From: Rhinopomastus cyanomelas
Lineage: Eukaryota > Chordata > Aves > Bucerotiformes > Rhinopomastidae
Assembly: GCA_013400115.1 (NCBI GenBank)
Contig: VXBP01009420.1
Span: 62,001-126,000, forward strand
Direction of reading: 5' to 3'
Length of the DNA stretch: 64,000 nt
The position numbers and the translations under genes were made by a program. The notes beneath the pieces were generated by a model, which was not told the origin of the DNA, did not search any database, and saw only the letters and a list, made by a program, of their open reading frames with translations. Positions 36,151 to 50,800 of this stretch are shown here, piece by piece; the stretch's first letter is position 1; every line of letters starts with the position of its first letter.

Positions 36151-38593
36151 GTAGTCAAGGTCATTAATCTGGAGTCCAAACCCTAACCTGAAAGGAAGCA
36201 ACAATTCCAATTTACAGGGCTCTTTCCCTTCCTGGTTCCCCACCATGTATTAAAAAAAAGTGCTCTTGTGACTGAGCAGGTACCTTTTAATCTGAAAACA
36301 GTGACTAAAAGAACAGACATCTGCACAACCTTTCCTGCACAACCCCTGAGGTTTTGCATGAAACACAATGTCTGAGTTTCTCAGCAATTTCAGGTGATAA
36401 TTTGGCCATATTTCAACTCATACATGCGCACATAGACACACTTTATCAGGGTTCACATTGTTTCTGCACACTTTTATCTCTGCTCTGTCACTGTTGCCAC
36501 TGTTACCAAAGTAAGTGCACAGAACACAAGGGAAACCCCACATCTGTGATGGCATCACCATCTCGTGGTTTTCAGAATTATCATCTAGTTGTCCCTTGTG
36601 TGAAGTATGGTGTGAAATCCCTCTGAAAAGATGGATATGTGCAAGAGCAGTGGACCATGGAGAAGAAAGCTGTAAGGGCAGGAATGCCATGGTTCAGTGA
36701 TATAGCTCATGCTTGATGGTTTCAGTGTTTTTATTGCCTGGTGTAGCATCCCCCCTGCTATTTCTAACATCTGCCATCCCTGGGATCAGGCAGAGGGACT
36801 TGGAGATTTATGATATACAAAGAATAACTCTGAACATAACCACTTACATTTTTGATATTAAACTTGAAATAAATGGGTTGTACCATATGCACCAATGTCC
36901 CCTTTTTCCAGATACTAATTCATGCAGTAAGAACAGCAGGGCCAGTGGTGACCCACAGAATCCCCTGAGTCCACTTTGGCTAAAGCTGCTACGGAAGAAA
37001 AGTTTTCTTTCCCCACCACCTTTAATACAGGTGAGCTTTGTATGGATGCCGCAAACAAAAGTGATGCATTTTAAAATTATTCAGAAGCATCTATTTCCCT
37101 TTCGATGATTCTACATTACAGAATACAACAGCATCTAACGAAACATTTCTGCAGGAAAGATTTGTGCAGCCACTGTTGAAAAGCTTCTCCTGCTTGGCAA
37201 AACTATTAACGATAAACTCTGGAGAAAATGCAGCCCTTCAGATCCTGCAGTAGTACATACATTTTCTAGTGCACAGTGTTTCCTCCTGTATTTCAGGCCT
37301 TTGCCTGATGATTTCACTGGGTTCTCCCTAGTTCTGGTATCCATGATATTCATGGTTTTAATGACTTTCCTCACATCTGGCCTCACTCTTGCCTCTCTCA
37401 AGGTAATGAGCCACAGGCCCTTTACAGGCTTTGTGTTTCATTCTTGCTTTCCATGGCATCATCATGACCCCGGTCAGATATCGTCACCAGAGACACACAT
37501 AATCTCCTCTATCAAGTTCTGCTTTGCTGTGTGAGATGGAAAAAGAAAAGAGCATGTAGATTCAAGATGCAGCTACACCATGAATTTATGCTTTGTTCTC
37601 TGTTTCCTAGCAAAGAGCAGCTTTGTGTTTCCAGCTGATGTTTTGTTACAAGGACTCCTGGGGCTCCATTACCTCCTCTTACTGCCTAAAAATTTTGGAT
37701 GCCTGTGTTGAGACGCAGATCAAGGAACTTGCCTGCCTAAATAACAGCAGCGCAAGCTGTATTGACATAATTTTCTGAATTAGTGCTCTGATTTGGCTTA
37801 TGACACGTACCTCCTGACAGCCCTATATAATGCTGGTTCTGCCCTCAGTGCTGTTGCATCAGAGACCCATAGCCTCAGCTCAGCAGCTCCTGAGATGACT
37901 GTGTTTGACTGGGAATTGGTGGGGCCCTGCTGGGAACCCATGTCACAGGTCTCCTCAGGGAGCGGAGCTTGACTGAAGCTGCCCATCCACTTGTGTGGGG
38001 CTGCACTCATTTCACTGGCCCAAATAACGTTCTAGCATCATCATGTCAACAGCCATTCACTTGTGTCACTTCTGCCTGACCCCACAGGGCTACTGGACTA
38101 AGAGAGGCAAATTTTTAGAAGAAAATACAGAGTTTCCTAGAAATATCTTCCACAACAATGGGAAAACAGGAGAACTAAAAATATCTAAAAGTAACTACAT
38201 GCTTACAAAATGATATTAATTGTTCAGAATTGATACATCTTTGATGATATCAAATTAAATTATAGATAATGTGTAGATTAAAAATCTTCTACATGTCATT
38301 AAAAAAGGAGTATATTTTCATTTTGGGCAATGACAAACAGACTTTGTATTGCATTCATAGCTATGAGGAATGCAAATGTACTTACGTTTATGCTGTACTT
38401 GGTAACGTGTGTTTGCAATAAAAGAGAAAACAGAAACGCGGAGAACAAGGTACGGCTGTTGACTCACCAGCAAAAAGGAAAGCTATATTTATGTATGTAC
38501 ATAGATTGCAGTGCAGTAAGGAGGAAAATGGTATTGGGATAGAGGCAGCTAGGAAAATGAACATACAGTGGTTTATACTTGTGTTGATCCATT
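36151..38593. other. Intergenic stretch, nothing recognised
   Basis: Moderately AT-rich unique sequence. The open frames (up to 131 codons at 36713-37108, plus) are free of recognisable domains and are matched by frames on the opposite strand. No RNA gene or repeat was noticed. Confidence 0.5.
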
Positions 38594-38787
38594 AGGAAGC
38601 CTTTTTTCTGGTGGGGGTGGCAAAGCGCTGGAACAGGCTGCCCAGAGAGGATGTGGAGTTTTCCTGCTCTGGGCACAATCAAACTCCACCTGGACATGTT
38701 CCTGTGTGATCTGGTCTAGCAGGGGGGTTGCACTGGATGATCTACAGAGGTCCTTTCCAAACCCCACCAGTCTGTGATTCTGTGATC
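38594..38787 (+). mobile_element. CR1 LINE 3' end
   Basis: 'gtgggggtggcaaagcgctg', 'aacaggctgcccagagagga', 'ctggacatgttcctgtgtga' and 'gcactggatgatctacagag' end at 'gtctgtgattctgtgat'. About 190 bases of CR1 tail with a well-kept terminus. Confidence 0.9.
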
Positions 38788-39410
38788 ATACTGCAAATAA
38801 AACTAAAATGATTATTTCACTGTTCAACCCAAGAGAAAAAGTTCACATGGAAGTTTTATTTCAATTTTTCTGACAGGTGGCAGATGAGGAAAAAAGAGCA
38901 GGAATGAGAAAAACAAAGCAATTCGTCTCTGAGTCACCTCTTCTTCCAGACCTTTTTGGGAGAGCCCTGCCCTTGAATTGCCTTTTAAAAACTTAGAAAA
39001 TCTAAAACATTAAGACAAACAGTTCTTAAGAGGAGAATGAAAAGATCTCATACTAAATTTTTGCCTTATAAAAAAGAATGCAGAAAAAATTTTTACATGC
39101 AAAGCACAGAGCAAATAAGAAGTAGAAATTAAAACACGTACTTTCAGTATGTGCAGTATGTATCTGGGCTCCTCTGTACAGCTAACTGCAGGTCTGCCAA
39201 ACACAAGAGAGAGAGATGTCAAGCTAAAATCTGCTGGCAGGACTGATGGACAGGGGCCCATTCAGCATCATGCATACTCAGACCTGTGAGCTAGGAGCTA
39301 TGTGTTCCCTGCAAGAAATCCCACATGGCAAACCCTCCAGGAGCTCCACAATGGGCTGGTAGCAGCAGTTTTCTGATCTCTGCCCAAGATTTGACAGCAC
39401 TTACAGGAAT

Positions 39411-39762
39411 ATAGAATCATCAAGGCTGGGAAAGGCTTTCAAGATCATCAAATACAACTGTCTGCCCTACAACCCCTAGCCACTAAACCATCTTCCAATA
39501 CACCATGTCTACCCTTTTTTTAAACACCTCCAAGGGTGGTGCCTCCACCATCTCCCTGGGCAGCCTGTTCCAAGGCCTCACCATTCCTTCTGTTGAGAAG
39601 TTTTTCCTAAGATCCAATCTGAACCTCCCCTAGTTCAGATTGACCCCATTTGCTCTTGTCCTATCATTAATCGCTAGGGAGAAGAAGCCAACATCTCTCT
39701 CACTACAATCTCCCTTCAGTTATCTGTGGACAGTGATGAGGTCTACCCCCAGCCTCCCTCAT
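39411..39762 (-). mobile_element. CR1 LINE 3' fragment
   Basis: Antisense CR1 starting at 'atagaatcatcaaggctggg' with 'ctccctgggcagcctgttcc', 'gatccaatctgaacctcccc' and 'cagtgatgaggtctaccccc'. It is 5'-truncated near 39762, where an unrelated sequence begins. Confidence 0.88.
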
Positions 39763-40633
39763 AAGACCAGTTATCTGGTGATGCAAACTTCGGCCACTGT
39801 GATGCTGCTGGAAGACTTCGGATTGCCTGCCCTCAGGGCTCCTCAGCACTTGAAAAGTCTCTGAAATAGCTATTGCAGAACATTATTTGGGGGTGCAGCC
39901 CCTCCAGATGATCCTCTTTCATGAGAGCAGGACTGCTTTTATGGACTGACTATAATACTTGGAAGTCATTCAGAAACAGTGTGGCTGCATGGAAACTTAA
40001 AAGAAAATAGCTATTAAAAAAAATATTCTGCAATGATAAGGACAGGTTTCATTTCTGCATCAGATACAGCTACCTCAGGACTACTTCGTCCAGTGTATTT
40101 CACCATGGAAAAGCCTGAGCCTTCCACACAGTAGGCTGAGTGTTCTACGACCTGTGTTCACCTCAATCCCGTGAGGAAGAATCTTCTTGAGGAAGTCCCA
40201 ATTAAAGCCTTTTAAAATATCAGGCTGCACTAAATGGCAGCTATTTTGACAACAGATCAGTCAGAGGTTTCACACTTTATTTCTGGTGCCTGAAGAAAGG
40301 AATTCTGAGCTTTAGCTTCTGTTGCATTAAGTCACTGCCTTAAACTTCACTAAACATGATTCACAGGCAGTTAAAAACACGGCAAGGAAGACAATGCCAT
40401 TTGGGGTGATGAAATATCAGCAGTTTATTTCTTTGACACTATCATTTGGACTGGGCTTTGGCAATACTGAGAGCAGGTGTGGACCTGGCGCTCAACGGGT
40501 GACCTCAAGCTGTGTACTTGGGTTTCAAGTCATCATTTAAGCAAAAATTACTTGATGGTCCAGACACCCTAGTGTGAGGCAGCAGGTAGACTTCTGCATA
40601 GACACAAGAGGAGCCTTCTGAGAGCAGCACTGA

Positions 40634-41545
40634 AGTGCATACAGGTGGATCTAGACAGGCTGGGTATTCTTCAAAAGAATATCCCTAAAGGCACAAGAGC
40701 TGGCTGTCCCCAAGCGCCGCAACAGGAACCACCAGGAAGAAGACCAACATGGCTGAACAAGGAGCTTCTACTCAGCCTCAGGAGAAAAACAACAGTTTAT
40801 CACCTTTGGAAGGAAGGGCAGACAGCTCAAGAGGAGCACAAGGATCTAACTAAGGTATACAGAGAGGAATTCAGAAAGTCCAGCTGGAACTCAGTCTGGC
40901 CACTACAGTGAGGGCAAGGACTGGTTTTTTGCAAGTAAAGGGGAGGGCAGGTCTTCCTTAGCCAACATGATTTCCTTCTATGACCAGGTGACCCACCTAG
41001 TGGATAAGAAGGCGGCTGTGGATGTTGTGTTCAACACAGCAACCCACAGCATTCTCCTACACAAGCTGGAGCTCGTGGTTTAGACAGATAGATTCCTCAC
41101 TGGGTAACAAACTGTCTGGATGGCCAGCCTAGAGAGTTGTGTTGAATACAGTGAAATAGAGTCTGTGGCTGGTCACAAGCAGTGTTTCCCAGGGCTCAGT
41201 ATAAGGCCCAGTCTTGTTTAACATCTTGATCAGTGATCTGTATGAGGGTATTGAGTGCACCCTCAGCCAGTTTGCAGATGGAATTATGTCTGTGAGAGTC
41301 TGCTGGAGGATAGGAAGGCTCTGCAGAGGGACCTGGATAGGCTGGGTCAATGAGCCAGGGTCAAGTGTATGAGGTTCAGTGAGACCAAGTGCCAGGTTCT
41401 GCGCTTTGGTCAGAACAACCCCATACAGGGTTGGGGAAGAGTGGCTGGAGAACTAAAAATGGAAAAGAGCCTGAAAGCATTGACTGACAGCCAGGTAAAC
41501 ACAAGCCTGTTATTTGCCCAGGTGGCAAGAAGGCAAATGGCCTCC
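40634..41545 (+). mobile_element. CR1 LINE ORF2 internal fragment (not a 3' end)
   Basis: CR1 sense sequence from the linker before the reverse transcriptase ('RPTWLNKELLLSLRRKTTVY', 'YREEFRK' in 40645-40911). It continues into the polymerase region ('ggctcagtataaggcccagt', 'catcttgatcagtgatctgt', 'gtttgcagatggaattatgt'), where the YADD-type motif is changed. It ends at the Lys-Ala-Asn-Gly-like 'gaaggcaaatggcctcc'. Several stops and indels are present. The copy lacks its own 3' tail and abuts an antisense CR1 segment, so this is a rearranged insertion. Confidence 0.88.
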
Positions 41546-41547
41546 TG

Positions 41548-41885
41548 AGGTCCACAGTCAGCCCATGGTCCACCAGCACTTTTAGGTCCTTTTCTCTAGA
41601 GCTGCTCTCAAACAGGTCAGTCCCCAACCTGTCCTCGTGCAAGGTGTTGCTCTTTCCCAGATGCAGTGTTCTGCACTTGTGCTTGTTGAACCTCATCCGG
41701 TTTCTCTATGCTTAACTTGCAGCCTGTTCAGGTCACTGGATATCTGCCCAGCCCTCTTGTGTGTCAGCCGCTGCCCCCAGCTTTGTGTCATCAGCAAACT
41801 TGCTGAGGGTACCCTCTGTCCCGCATCCATATCACTGATTACTATATTGGATAGGACTGGACCCATTACTGACCCAGCTCTCAAA
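41548..41885 (-). mobile_element. CR1 LINE internal fragment in inverted orientation
   Basis: Minus-strand frame 41696-41376 reads 'MRFNKHKCRTLHLGKSNTLH', then 'REKDLKVLVDHGLTVD' in CR1 style. Further inward, 'cccccagctttgtgtcatca' (minus strand TDDTKLGG-type box) and 'tggacccattactgacccag' follow the polymerase region. The same part of CR1 is represented on the plus strand at about 41260-41540, so the two pieces form a diverged inverted repeat. Confidence 0.85.
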
Positions 41886-44800
41886 CAAGCACCCTTAAAG
41901 CATTTGGTGTTTACAGGTGTCTGTAGTACTGTTTTAGCATACAGCCACAACATGAAGGCTGAACTTTCCCTAAATCTATGCTCAAGACAAAAAAAATCTA
42001 AGATGCTATGCCTGCCAAAAGAGAGGTGTCAGACTGTCAGGACCCCTATAGTTACTGTGAGAAGGCTGATGGGTAATAAATAACCATAAAGTCCATTAAT
42101 TTCTTTACTAGCACTGGCCAAAAATGGGCCACTGCTATTTGCAGCACAGACATCAACACTGGATGAGTAGAGGAATAAACTGCTGTTCCAAATGATGAAT
42201 GAATGGGTGCTGAAAATGTATAAATCACAGATATGAAAGAATTATGCAAATTGAATTCCTTCATGCAATCATTTGTTTGGTGGAAACACTTACAGTGTCT
42301 TTACAGAGTGATTGTGATGGCTGAAGCAGTTCTACTGATGTATGAAGCTGTGAAGCAGTACAAGTGGAAACCTTGTGTTATAAATGGCATTTTCCTCCTT
42401 TCAGGACTCTCAAAGAGATTCCCAACTCATTTTAAATAACACCTGAAGATGGTCCTCAGAAATGCAGGAATAGGCAATCTGAGCAGATTGCTGACAAGGG
42501 AGTAAGATGCAGGGTTTTCCTCCTCTTAAGTTTCATGTAGCAGTTACACTGCTGGTGCCAACACACATGCTTATCACTCCAGTCTAAGCAATCCACTGCC
42601 CTCAGCCTTGCTGTGCTTGTTAGATGATGTCTGGACAATTGCTCACAGGACTGCTTCTACACAGGCCAGTAACCCTTTTTTTGTTTAAAGGAAGTTCATT
42701 AAATATCACCTTAAAAAGATGGTTTACCTCTGCTGCGGAGTTTATCCATTTAATCTATTTTAGTTACACATTTCCCTTGGTGGCCACGCAGGGCAGCAGA
42801 AGCAAAAGGGTTGGAAACACCACAAGCCCACAATTGATGTCAGCTGTGGCGCATCAGTGCGCTCTGCATGAGAGACTCACCGACTCCTCCTTTGCACATG
42901 AGGATGGCAGCCCTTCTCCCACAGCACTGCTGAGTTTGTTTTGTGTATTTTAGTTTTTCAAGCTGGTCACATATAATTCTCATTGGGTTTTTATGGTTAT
43001 GCTGGCTGCTCCTTCTTCAGACTAAGCAAGCAAACAATTAAACATCCCACTGCTCAGTCAGACCTAAAACAATGGTAGTGGCTGCCAAGGACTAGGCAGA
43101 GCATAAACACTAACACTGGGAATTAATTAGTTCAAGGATTATATGTGTGTGTGTGCGTTCGCCTTACAGAATAGGCAGCACTTCAGCAGAAGTCTGTGCA
43201 GACAGGAAAAGTCACATTCTTTGAGTCAGAAAGAAATATCAGACCTTTTTGGACAGAATTCTAGGCAAAGGCCAGGTTTGGAAATGTGGAAAAGGAAATT
43301 GGCTCTGCACGCTCTTCGTGCTTATGAGACTGCTATTTGCCAATAAACATAATAATATCCAAGGAATAGCTGTCATCATGTTCTCCTGAAGGGAAGGGTA
43401 CACCAGTTGATGCACACAAGGCAAACACTTGCAGCGAGAGGAAAGTATGAACTATTCTATGATATCTGATCTGTTGTATTTGAGGACTCTGCTTGCATAT
43501 TTCAAACATTGCTCACTAACTTGGATCAGAAAACTTTGATATCCCAGCTCTGAGCTCTGCTGCAACATTCTGTAGCCCTGCTGAAGCCTGGCAGCACCAG
43601 GCCAGCACTTGTTGCAGGCCATGCCGAGGCACAAACTCAACTAATCCCTCAGCTGCATCCAGCAGAAACTCCTAAACTTCTTTTGCTGAAAGCTGCAGCA
43701 GTGAAGAATCCTTTGCTGCTGTGTTGGGCTTTTAGGTGTGTTTCTTGTTTGTTGAAATGAAACCGTTATTTGTACAAAAAGCTTGAATATGAAGCTGGGA
43801 TGAGGTAACTTGAAGACAGAGTGATTTCGGTCTTACCAAGGGTCCTGCCAACACCTGTAATGCATTAACCATGTGCTTATAGAAGTAAATGGGAATCAAA
43901 GCATAGGTAACACAGGACTTCACTGAGTAGTAGAAACAGGGAGCTCCTGAAGGACAAGCAAACATCAAGCCATCAAGATCCTGTCTCCTCACAAGACAAA
44001 TGACACCAAACCTGTGGTTTGCTTGTCCCAGGAGCAGATGGGTTAATTCTCAATGCAAGATACCAGCCACTACCAGGATACTCTGTTTTGCTGTGCTCGT
44101 ATGCAAAAGATGCTTGTGAGCGAAGACTTCGAGTGTCCTTGCCCCTGTCGTCCACAGCTGTCTTGATCCCAAACATAAGTCTCCATACAATGAGTTCTTG
44201 TCCACAAAAATCAGCGTGAGATTGATTACTAATTCTAAGTGTACTGAAAAATAAATAGATTTCAGTGGGTTAAACTGGTTGCTACTGTTACTCAGCCTTA
44301 GGGCAGAACTGGTGCCAGAGTTTTCCAGAGCAAGTGACCACTAATTAATGTTAATGTCAGATGTTAATAATAATTAGTAATGATGGCTGAAATGTTTTTG
44401 CTGAAATTTAATGAACACAATGCATTATAACAAGAAAAAAATTGGGCATTACATCCTAAAGTAATCTCTGGAGCAAGTATTACTATGCAGAGGATTCCCT
44501 GTTCTCTTTCATATCCCCCAAAGCTACTTATATTTTTCTAATTTTCTTCCCTTCTTTTTTTCCCAGTTCCTACTTCAATTCTTCTCCAGCATTCTCATTC
44601 CTGCATAAAACCATCTGCTTCTTTCTACATTTCTTTTTGTCAAAGGGAAAGGAAATCCTGTCATCCATTTTACTGCTCCTTCATAGCAAAATCAGGAGAA
44701 AATGCAGTGTAGAAATAGAAACACGCTTAAATTTCTGCTAACTACTGTTTTCTGACTTTCATATTTATTTGATTTACACACATTGTAATTAATACTGATA

Positions 44801-47800
44801 GTAAAGGGGAGAACTCAGCAGCAAAGCTAAAAAAGTTTACAATCTGCTTTCACATATTTATTGCCTTGCTAACTGCAAACCCTTAACCAGCCTCACAGAT
44901 GCATTCCTAACACCCCACTAACAGCGACACGTAAATGGACTGCTGCAATGCAGTAGGCAAAGTCTCTAGGGAAAATCCCAATGTTGAATATACATCTGCA
45001 TTCCTGAGGCTAGGAAAGAAAGAAGCCACCCAAGGCAGTAATAGAAGCCTCAAACAAGAAGTTCTTCTGCAAGTGAAAACACCTGTATGAGGCTATATCA
45101 GAGGAACACATCCCACTACAACTAGCTGTTGGATACAGCACCCAGCAGTATCAGGCACTCAAGTGAATGGAAACAACTTCAAGAAAGAGAATGTTTGAAG
45201 TTAGTCACAAATAAAAAGCCAAAGCGTCAACCAGTATAAAAAATATACAATATAGGACTCGGGAAGAGCTCTCCGACTGCCCTCAGCATGGCCTGGGAGC
45301 TGTGAGATACGCCCATAATATTCAGGAGAAGAAACTGCCCTCCTGTCATTGAAAATGGGGATTCTTTTTTCTTTTACTCCATACAAGAAGGAATTCAGAA
45401 AGCCTGGGTATTTTTTGCAGCTTTTAATCTCAATTACTTCCCCCCATTTTTCCTCATGGCAAGTTCACAGGGCTTTTGCATTTCTACACGACACTGGCTC
45501 TTTGGAGGGTGTCAAGAGCCACAGGGAAGACAATTCTACTTTAACCTGGATAGTTTGCAGGTTAAAGGTAGATCTTACCCTAAATTATACCCTTCTATAT
45601 ACTGGCTCCACTCTGAGTTGGCTGAATGTGGAATTCACCCACAGAAACTTGGTTTTCTAGCCCAGAGGTGACTGCTCTTCAGTCAGCTTCTGTAAGAATC
45701 AAACCAAACCCACTGGGATAGACTGCAGGGCTTCCAGGCAAGCAAGCACACACAAGCTGGCCAGGCCACACCTATGACGTATTGCCAGTGGGACACACAA
45801 AACTCTTACATTTTATTAGTTCCATGCAAGCCTTTAGAATTTCCTCTGCCCTTACCAGTCCATACCATAATCAGAAACTGGAATATGTAAACACTCTTCA
45901 GTCACTTCAAGTTGTAAAAAATAACCCTCAGAAGGATATGATCATCTGTTTTGAGTCCTTGAGCCCCAAGCAACAAGTTTAATTTGTCTCATGTCACGTT
46001 AAATTGCAAGGCATCCCAGGCTGCTATAGAAAATTCCAAAATAGGAGGAATTTGTGTGTCTTCGAACAAAAATATCTTTAGTCTACCATGCAGTCACTGA
46101 AGGCAATGCATGTCCATCATAGTCTCCCAACATTGCTTCAAAAAGCCAGCACACTGTGGACATAAACATAGATGCAGCCTGCTTTCTCTTCACCACAAGA
46201 CAACAGCAATGACAGGCCCACTGACAAAAAGTCACCTAAAAGTGACTGACAAAAGAGTCTCCTAATCTCACCATCCTCAAACCAGCACCTCACCAGGCCC
46301 TCATACCTGCTGCATCAGGAGAAGAAAATACCCACCATTTGCCAAGAGCGCTTCCCATCATCAAGCATCCTACTGAAAGGGCAGTCCCAGCACAGACCGT
46401 TTTAAGCATCTTTCTCATCATATCAAACCACTCACTGAAACTGGTGCCTTTTCTTCTTCTTCCCCCCCAACACATGTGTGCAATCAGGAGGGTGTGGCCA
46501 ATCTGATCTTAATAGCTCCTTGTTAGAGGTCATGATATTAGTTAATACAATGCTTCTACGTATTCAGTCTAATCTGTGCAGCACTCCTGTGCTGCAGAAG
46601 AATGACCAGTGTCTTCATCCAGATCTGATGGCCTTCTCGCATGTAGTCCAGTGTTGGCTCAGAGGAGAGCTCCTACAGAAGTCTTCTCCAGAAAGAGACC
46701 TGTTGCAGGGTGGGAACTGTGACTTATCTATCTAACTGATGAGAACTTGAGCCTTGGCCACTAAACACCAGTGTGAGCTTTGGCTGGCGGGGGGGAAGGT
46801 TTATAGGTCAAATATCCTGTGTTATGTTCTCATACAATTTTCTTGGGGTTTAAGCAGGTCTGTAGTTGCAGGTGTGATGTTTGTGGAATTTAACAGCTAA
46901 AACCAGCAGAGTGCAGCCCAAGACACCAGGTTATACAGGAGGACTTAAGCAGGAATAAAGTCGGGTGCAATGTTTAGATTCAGTCCCAAATGCAGGAGTT
47001 GAGGTATTTATCTGTGGCAGCTCTGTTCACATCAATATGCCAGAAACAAAAAGCACCAAAGTGGCTGGGATAGCACAGACAGTACAGTCTTAGAGGGTAG
47101 CACCAGGAAGAGGGGAGATGTGTTTGGAAATAATTTCTTCCGTTCTACTGTAATTGGGAAAATAAGAATTTGTAATAGTCACAGCACCTGATTTAATTAC
47201 TGAGCTACTCTCCTGTGCTAAGTCACTTACCCTTCAAGGAACGGGAAGGAAGTGCCAAGGTCGAGGAAAGGAATCCCTCACACAGGCAGTGTTCACCTCT
47301 CCTCTGGTGCCTGCATGCTGGAAACAAGGCTCAGCTGAACCCTTCAGCCCAAGGCAATCACAGCAGTGTTCATTAAGGCAGCGGGATACGAGTGCCTCCC
47401 TTACAGATCAGACTGTGCTGTCGCAAGGGATTTCACCTGTCATCCTCAAGGGAATCAGTCCTGATTCATACCGATGTAACCACAGATATTGACACTCCAG
47501 AGATTAACAAGCTGCTTTGTTCAACCGTTAACACTAACTGCCCCGAACCTATTTCTTTCACCAATGGGAAGCAGCTGCAAGACAGGCTGCTTTCTGCGGA
47601 GCGTTAGATGACCTGGTATTGCCATGGAGTGAAATTGTTCAGAGCAGCAGTTGCTGTGCTGTAGCTAATGCGCAGCAAATACAGAGGTTACCATGCCTAC
47701 AGGTCCCCGATCCTGAGAGCAGCAGCAAGCTCAAAGGCCTGAGGACAAAACAAGAATAGGTGATTCAATAATTAAATTTAACTAGTGTTCCAATCAGAGT

Positions 47801-50800
47801 GGAACAAAGGAAATGAACAGCCAAAAATCTTGTGCTAAGAAATCAGGATAATTAAGCTTGCGTTTTTTGGTGTGTTCAGAAAAGCTCTGTGGCTGGGTCA
47901 GGTGAGGAGGTTGTGGTGTCCTCCATGAGCTCAGTGTAAGAAAAGCCATACCTTGGACAGCTTTTTGTCTATAAATTGCTGATGGGTCTAGATGGCTCTT
48001 TGATGAACCTGCTTTCTTGGTAAGGACAGGGATTACAGAGCAAACAGTCTTTAAATGTAGGGAATTTTGAATCCTCCAGCGTGACAGTGGGAGTTTGATG
48101 AACATGACACTGAAGTAGAACACTGACAGGATCCTTTGCTAGTCACTGAAAGGGTATTTTTCAGTGATGTGATAATATGTAAAAAGAAGAAAATGTGATT
48201 TTTTTTTTTTTTCTTCAAATTTTGGCCACATGTCCAGGCTGCTTCTGGCTCTGCCTGTCATAGATCAAAGACAGAGTTGTGGTGAGTGGCCTTTGCAGAG
48301 GCTCTGAGACTTGGGTAGCTGATGAAGCTGCTTCATCCCAAGCGCTCTCGGTGCAGAGTGGCTCCTTAAGAGGAAGCATGATGAGAGTGGAAATGCTAAG
48401 GCATGCCTTCTGATAAAAGTTCTAATACTGTGGTGTCCAGCTCTTACTTCTTTTAATTTTAATACTGATTTTCACTCGTATCATTTTCAGGCTGTTGGCA
48501 ATAAGATATAGCAGTGTTTTTAGTGTAACCCCATTGCTGCAGGACATCCCTGCCCTGACACATTTGCTTAGATGCTTATTATTTTTTATGCATTTTTTTT
48601 AACTCAGGGAAAAATTAAGTATTGAAGAAAGTATTCCGAATTCTCTACAAAAATACAACCAGTGATAGCTGTTAGATGAAGGACGGCGTAGAGGTGACAT
48701 AGCCTTCAGATGGGAATTTTGAGAAATAGCTTTGGGCAACTGGTCATGGGAAGCAATGTGTGGAGACAGCCAAGAACACTGATCGATTTCTCAGTTTCCA
48801 ACCACAGTGAAATGTGTCTGATCACACTACTCTGGTTTGGTTTGGTTTGTTTTCCTCTGTGCTTTTCCACAGAATTGCTTTCAGCAGAATTTTATGAAAG
48901 AACTTCCAGCTTCTTCATTTATATTGGCACAATTATTTTATTATTTTTTGAGCAAACATTTTGAAAGTTCCCACTTTTACAAGCATAAGGTGATAACAGC
49001 ACATAAAACATGGGTTACTAGGTAATATCTCTGATTTAATCTTTCTTGGTATTCAGAAACAACATAAGAAATCATCAGTCTGGGAAGCTCAACTCAAGAA
49101 TTAACACAAAATGATGGGGTTTGTGATGCTGATTTGATGCCAGATTGGAATGAATATAGATACAAATCAAATGTAGTCAACACTAGGAACACTGTGGTCA
49201 GTAGCGCTTCTCTGCTGTCTGTGGAGTGTTGTCATGGTGAGCCAGTGCATTATGACCGGTGAGTGCTTGCTTTTTCTCGGCACATTTGAGAACATCAACA
49301 GCACATAGCAGTTGGAAGGTGTCTGACCAATAAATGAAGATAGAGAGCAACATAAACTTGTGAAGTTAAAACTAAGCAGACAGCACTGCTGGTAAATGAG
49401 GTATAAGTGAGGAAACAAACCAGTTTTGATGCAGAAGGACTGCCTTGTCAAACCTTTCCCTCAGGTAACACTGTGGGGTGCTACTAAATCCAGTGGGTTG
49501 AATCAACATGAGGGACATTTGAATTTTTCTGGTGATAGAGCAATGCTGGAGCTATTTTGGATAGGAGTCTTTTGAGGTATCTTGTAGCATTCATCCCACA
49601 AGCTGAACTTCCTCCTGCTTTGTATTCTGTGATGTCAGCCAGCCACTCCTTTGAAGGAATTTTATTCTTCTAACACCTGCCCCAAAATTAGTGTGTCACA
49701 CTTCACTTCAGTGTTTCTCCCTGACAAACTGCTACTGCTATTAAAGAACAGGTTTTCATCTCCTCACAGATCAATTACAGAGTATTCCCTTGCCTTACCA
49801 CCCAGGGGGTATCACCAGCTGTAAAAAAATCACTTTCTAATGGATTATTTATGTACTTGCATATTTTAGTAAGACCACTAAGTAGATAGAAAGACTAGTT
49901 AATGAGTTTAAGTTTTATTACCTTGAATCCTTCCTGTAATAACCAGCCATTTTGCCAGTAGGTTTGACCTCCTGATGGTTTGTTTATTATACAGGGGGGA
50001 ACTTGTCTTGCAGTGCTGCTCTGGGACCATCACAGAGAAGGGGCACAGCTGTTACAGCTGTGCAGTGGTGGTGGGTATGATGCTGGTTCTTCTCCCTAAA
50101 CATACACCACAACCAGCCAACAACTTTGTAGGATGTCTGTGAAATGAGAGTGCTTTGTTGGTGTCAGGAACAGCACAGGTAGGTGTGTGGTGACCCCATG
50201 CTGGAGCTGCATCACTCAGGGCATGCAGCAGTGCAGGGTCTGGCAAACAACATTTCTCACCTAGTGTTTTCAAAGCAGGAGTTTGTCACACAGAGATGCC
50301 AGCTGGGCTTACTGAGGACTTGGTTGCTGTGGATAGTGTAGAGGGTGTTTCTGACAAAGAGAGCAATTGTTTTTAACGATTCTTCTCCAGGAAAGCTTGA
50401 ATGGAGAGATGGTGCCTCATTGCAGGACCTGAGATATTTTATGCCTTTTCAATTCATGTCTTACCAGGTTGTGGGTAATTTCAACACAGAGGAATTTCAT
50501 GAAACTTGTTCTTCCATGCAGGATGTTATAGAAGAAGGTATTTGAACTGATAGAAATATTTAAAGCAGTTCAAGAAACATAGCATTGGCATAAACATACG
50601 TACTTGAATCATAACTGAGCTAGATATACTAAAACTGAATGTCCAAAATTGAAATGAGGGCTCAGAGTGAAGGGAAAACCCAATAACCACTTCTCTTTGT
50701 AAAACACTTCAAGTGCTAATCCACCTCAGAAATCCCCTCTCAGGCTGTTAAAGGCTTTACTCTGTAGCACTTGCATGTGGATTGGATTTACAGAGCTGCC

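Noticed and set aside
43141..43156. GT dinucleotide run
   Set aside because: Too short to be a notable microsatellite or Z-DNA site.
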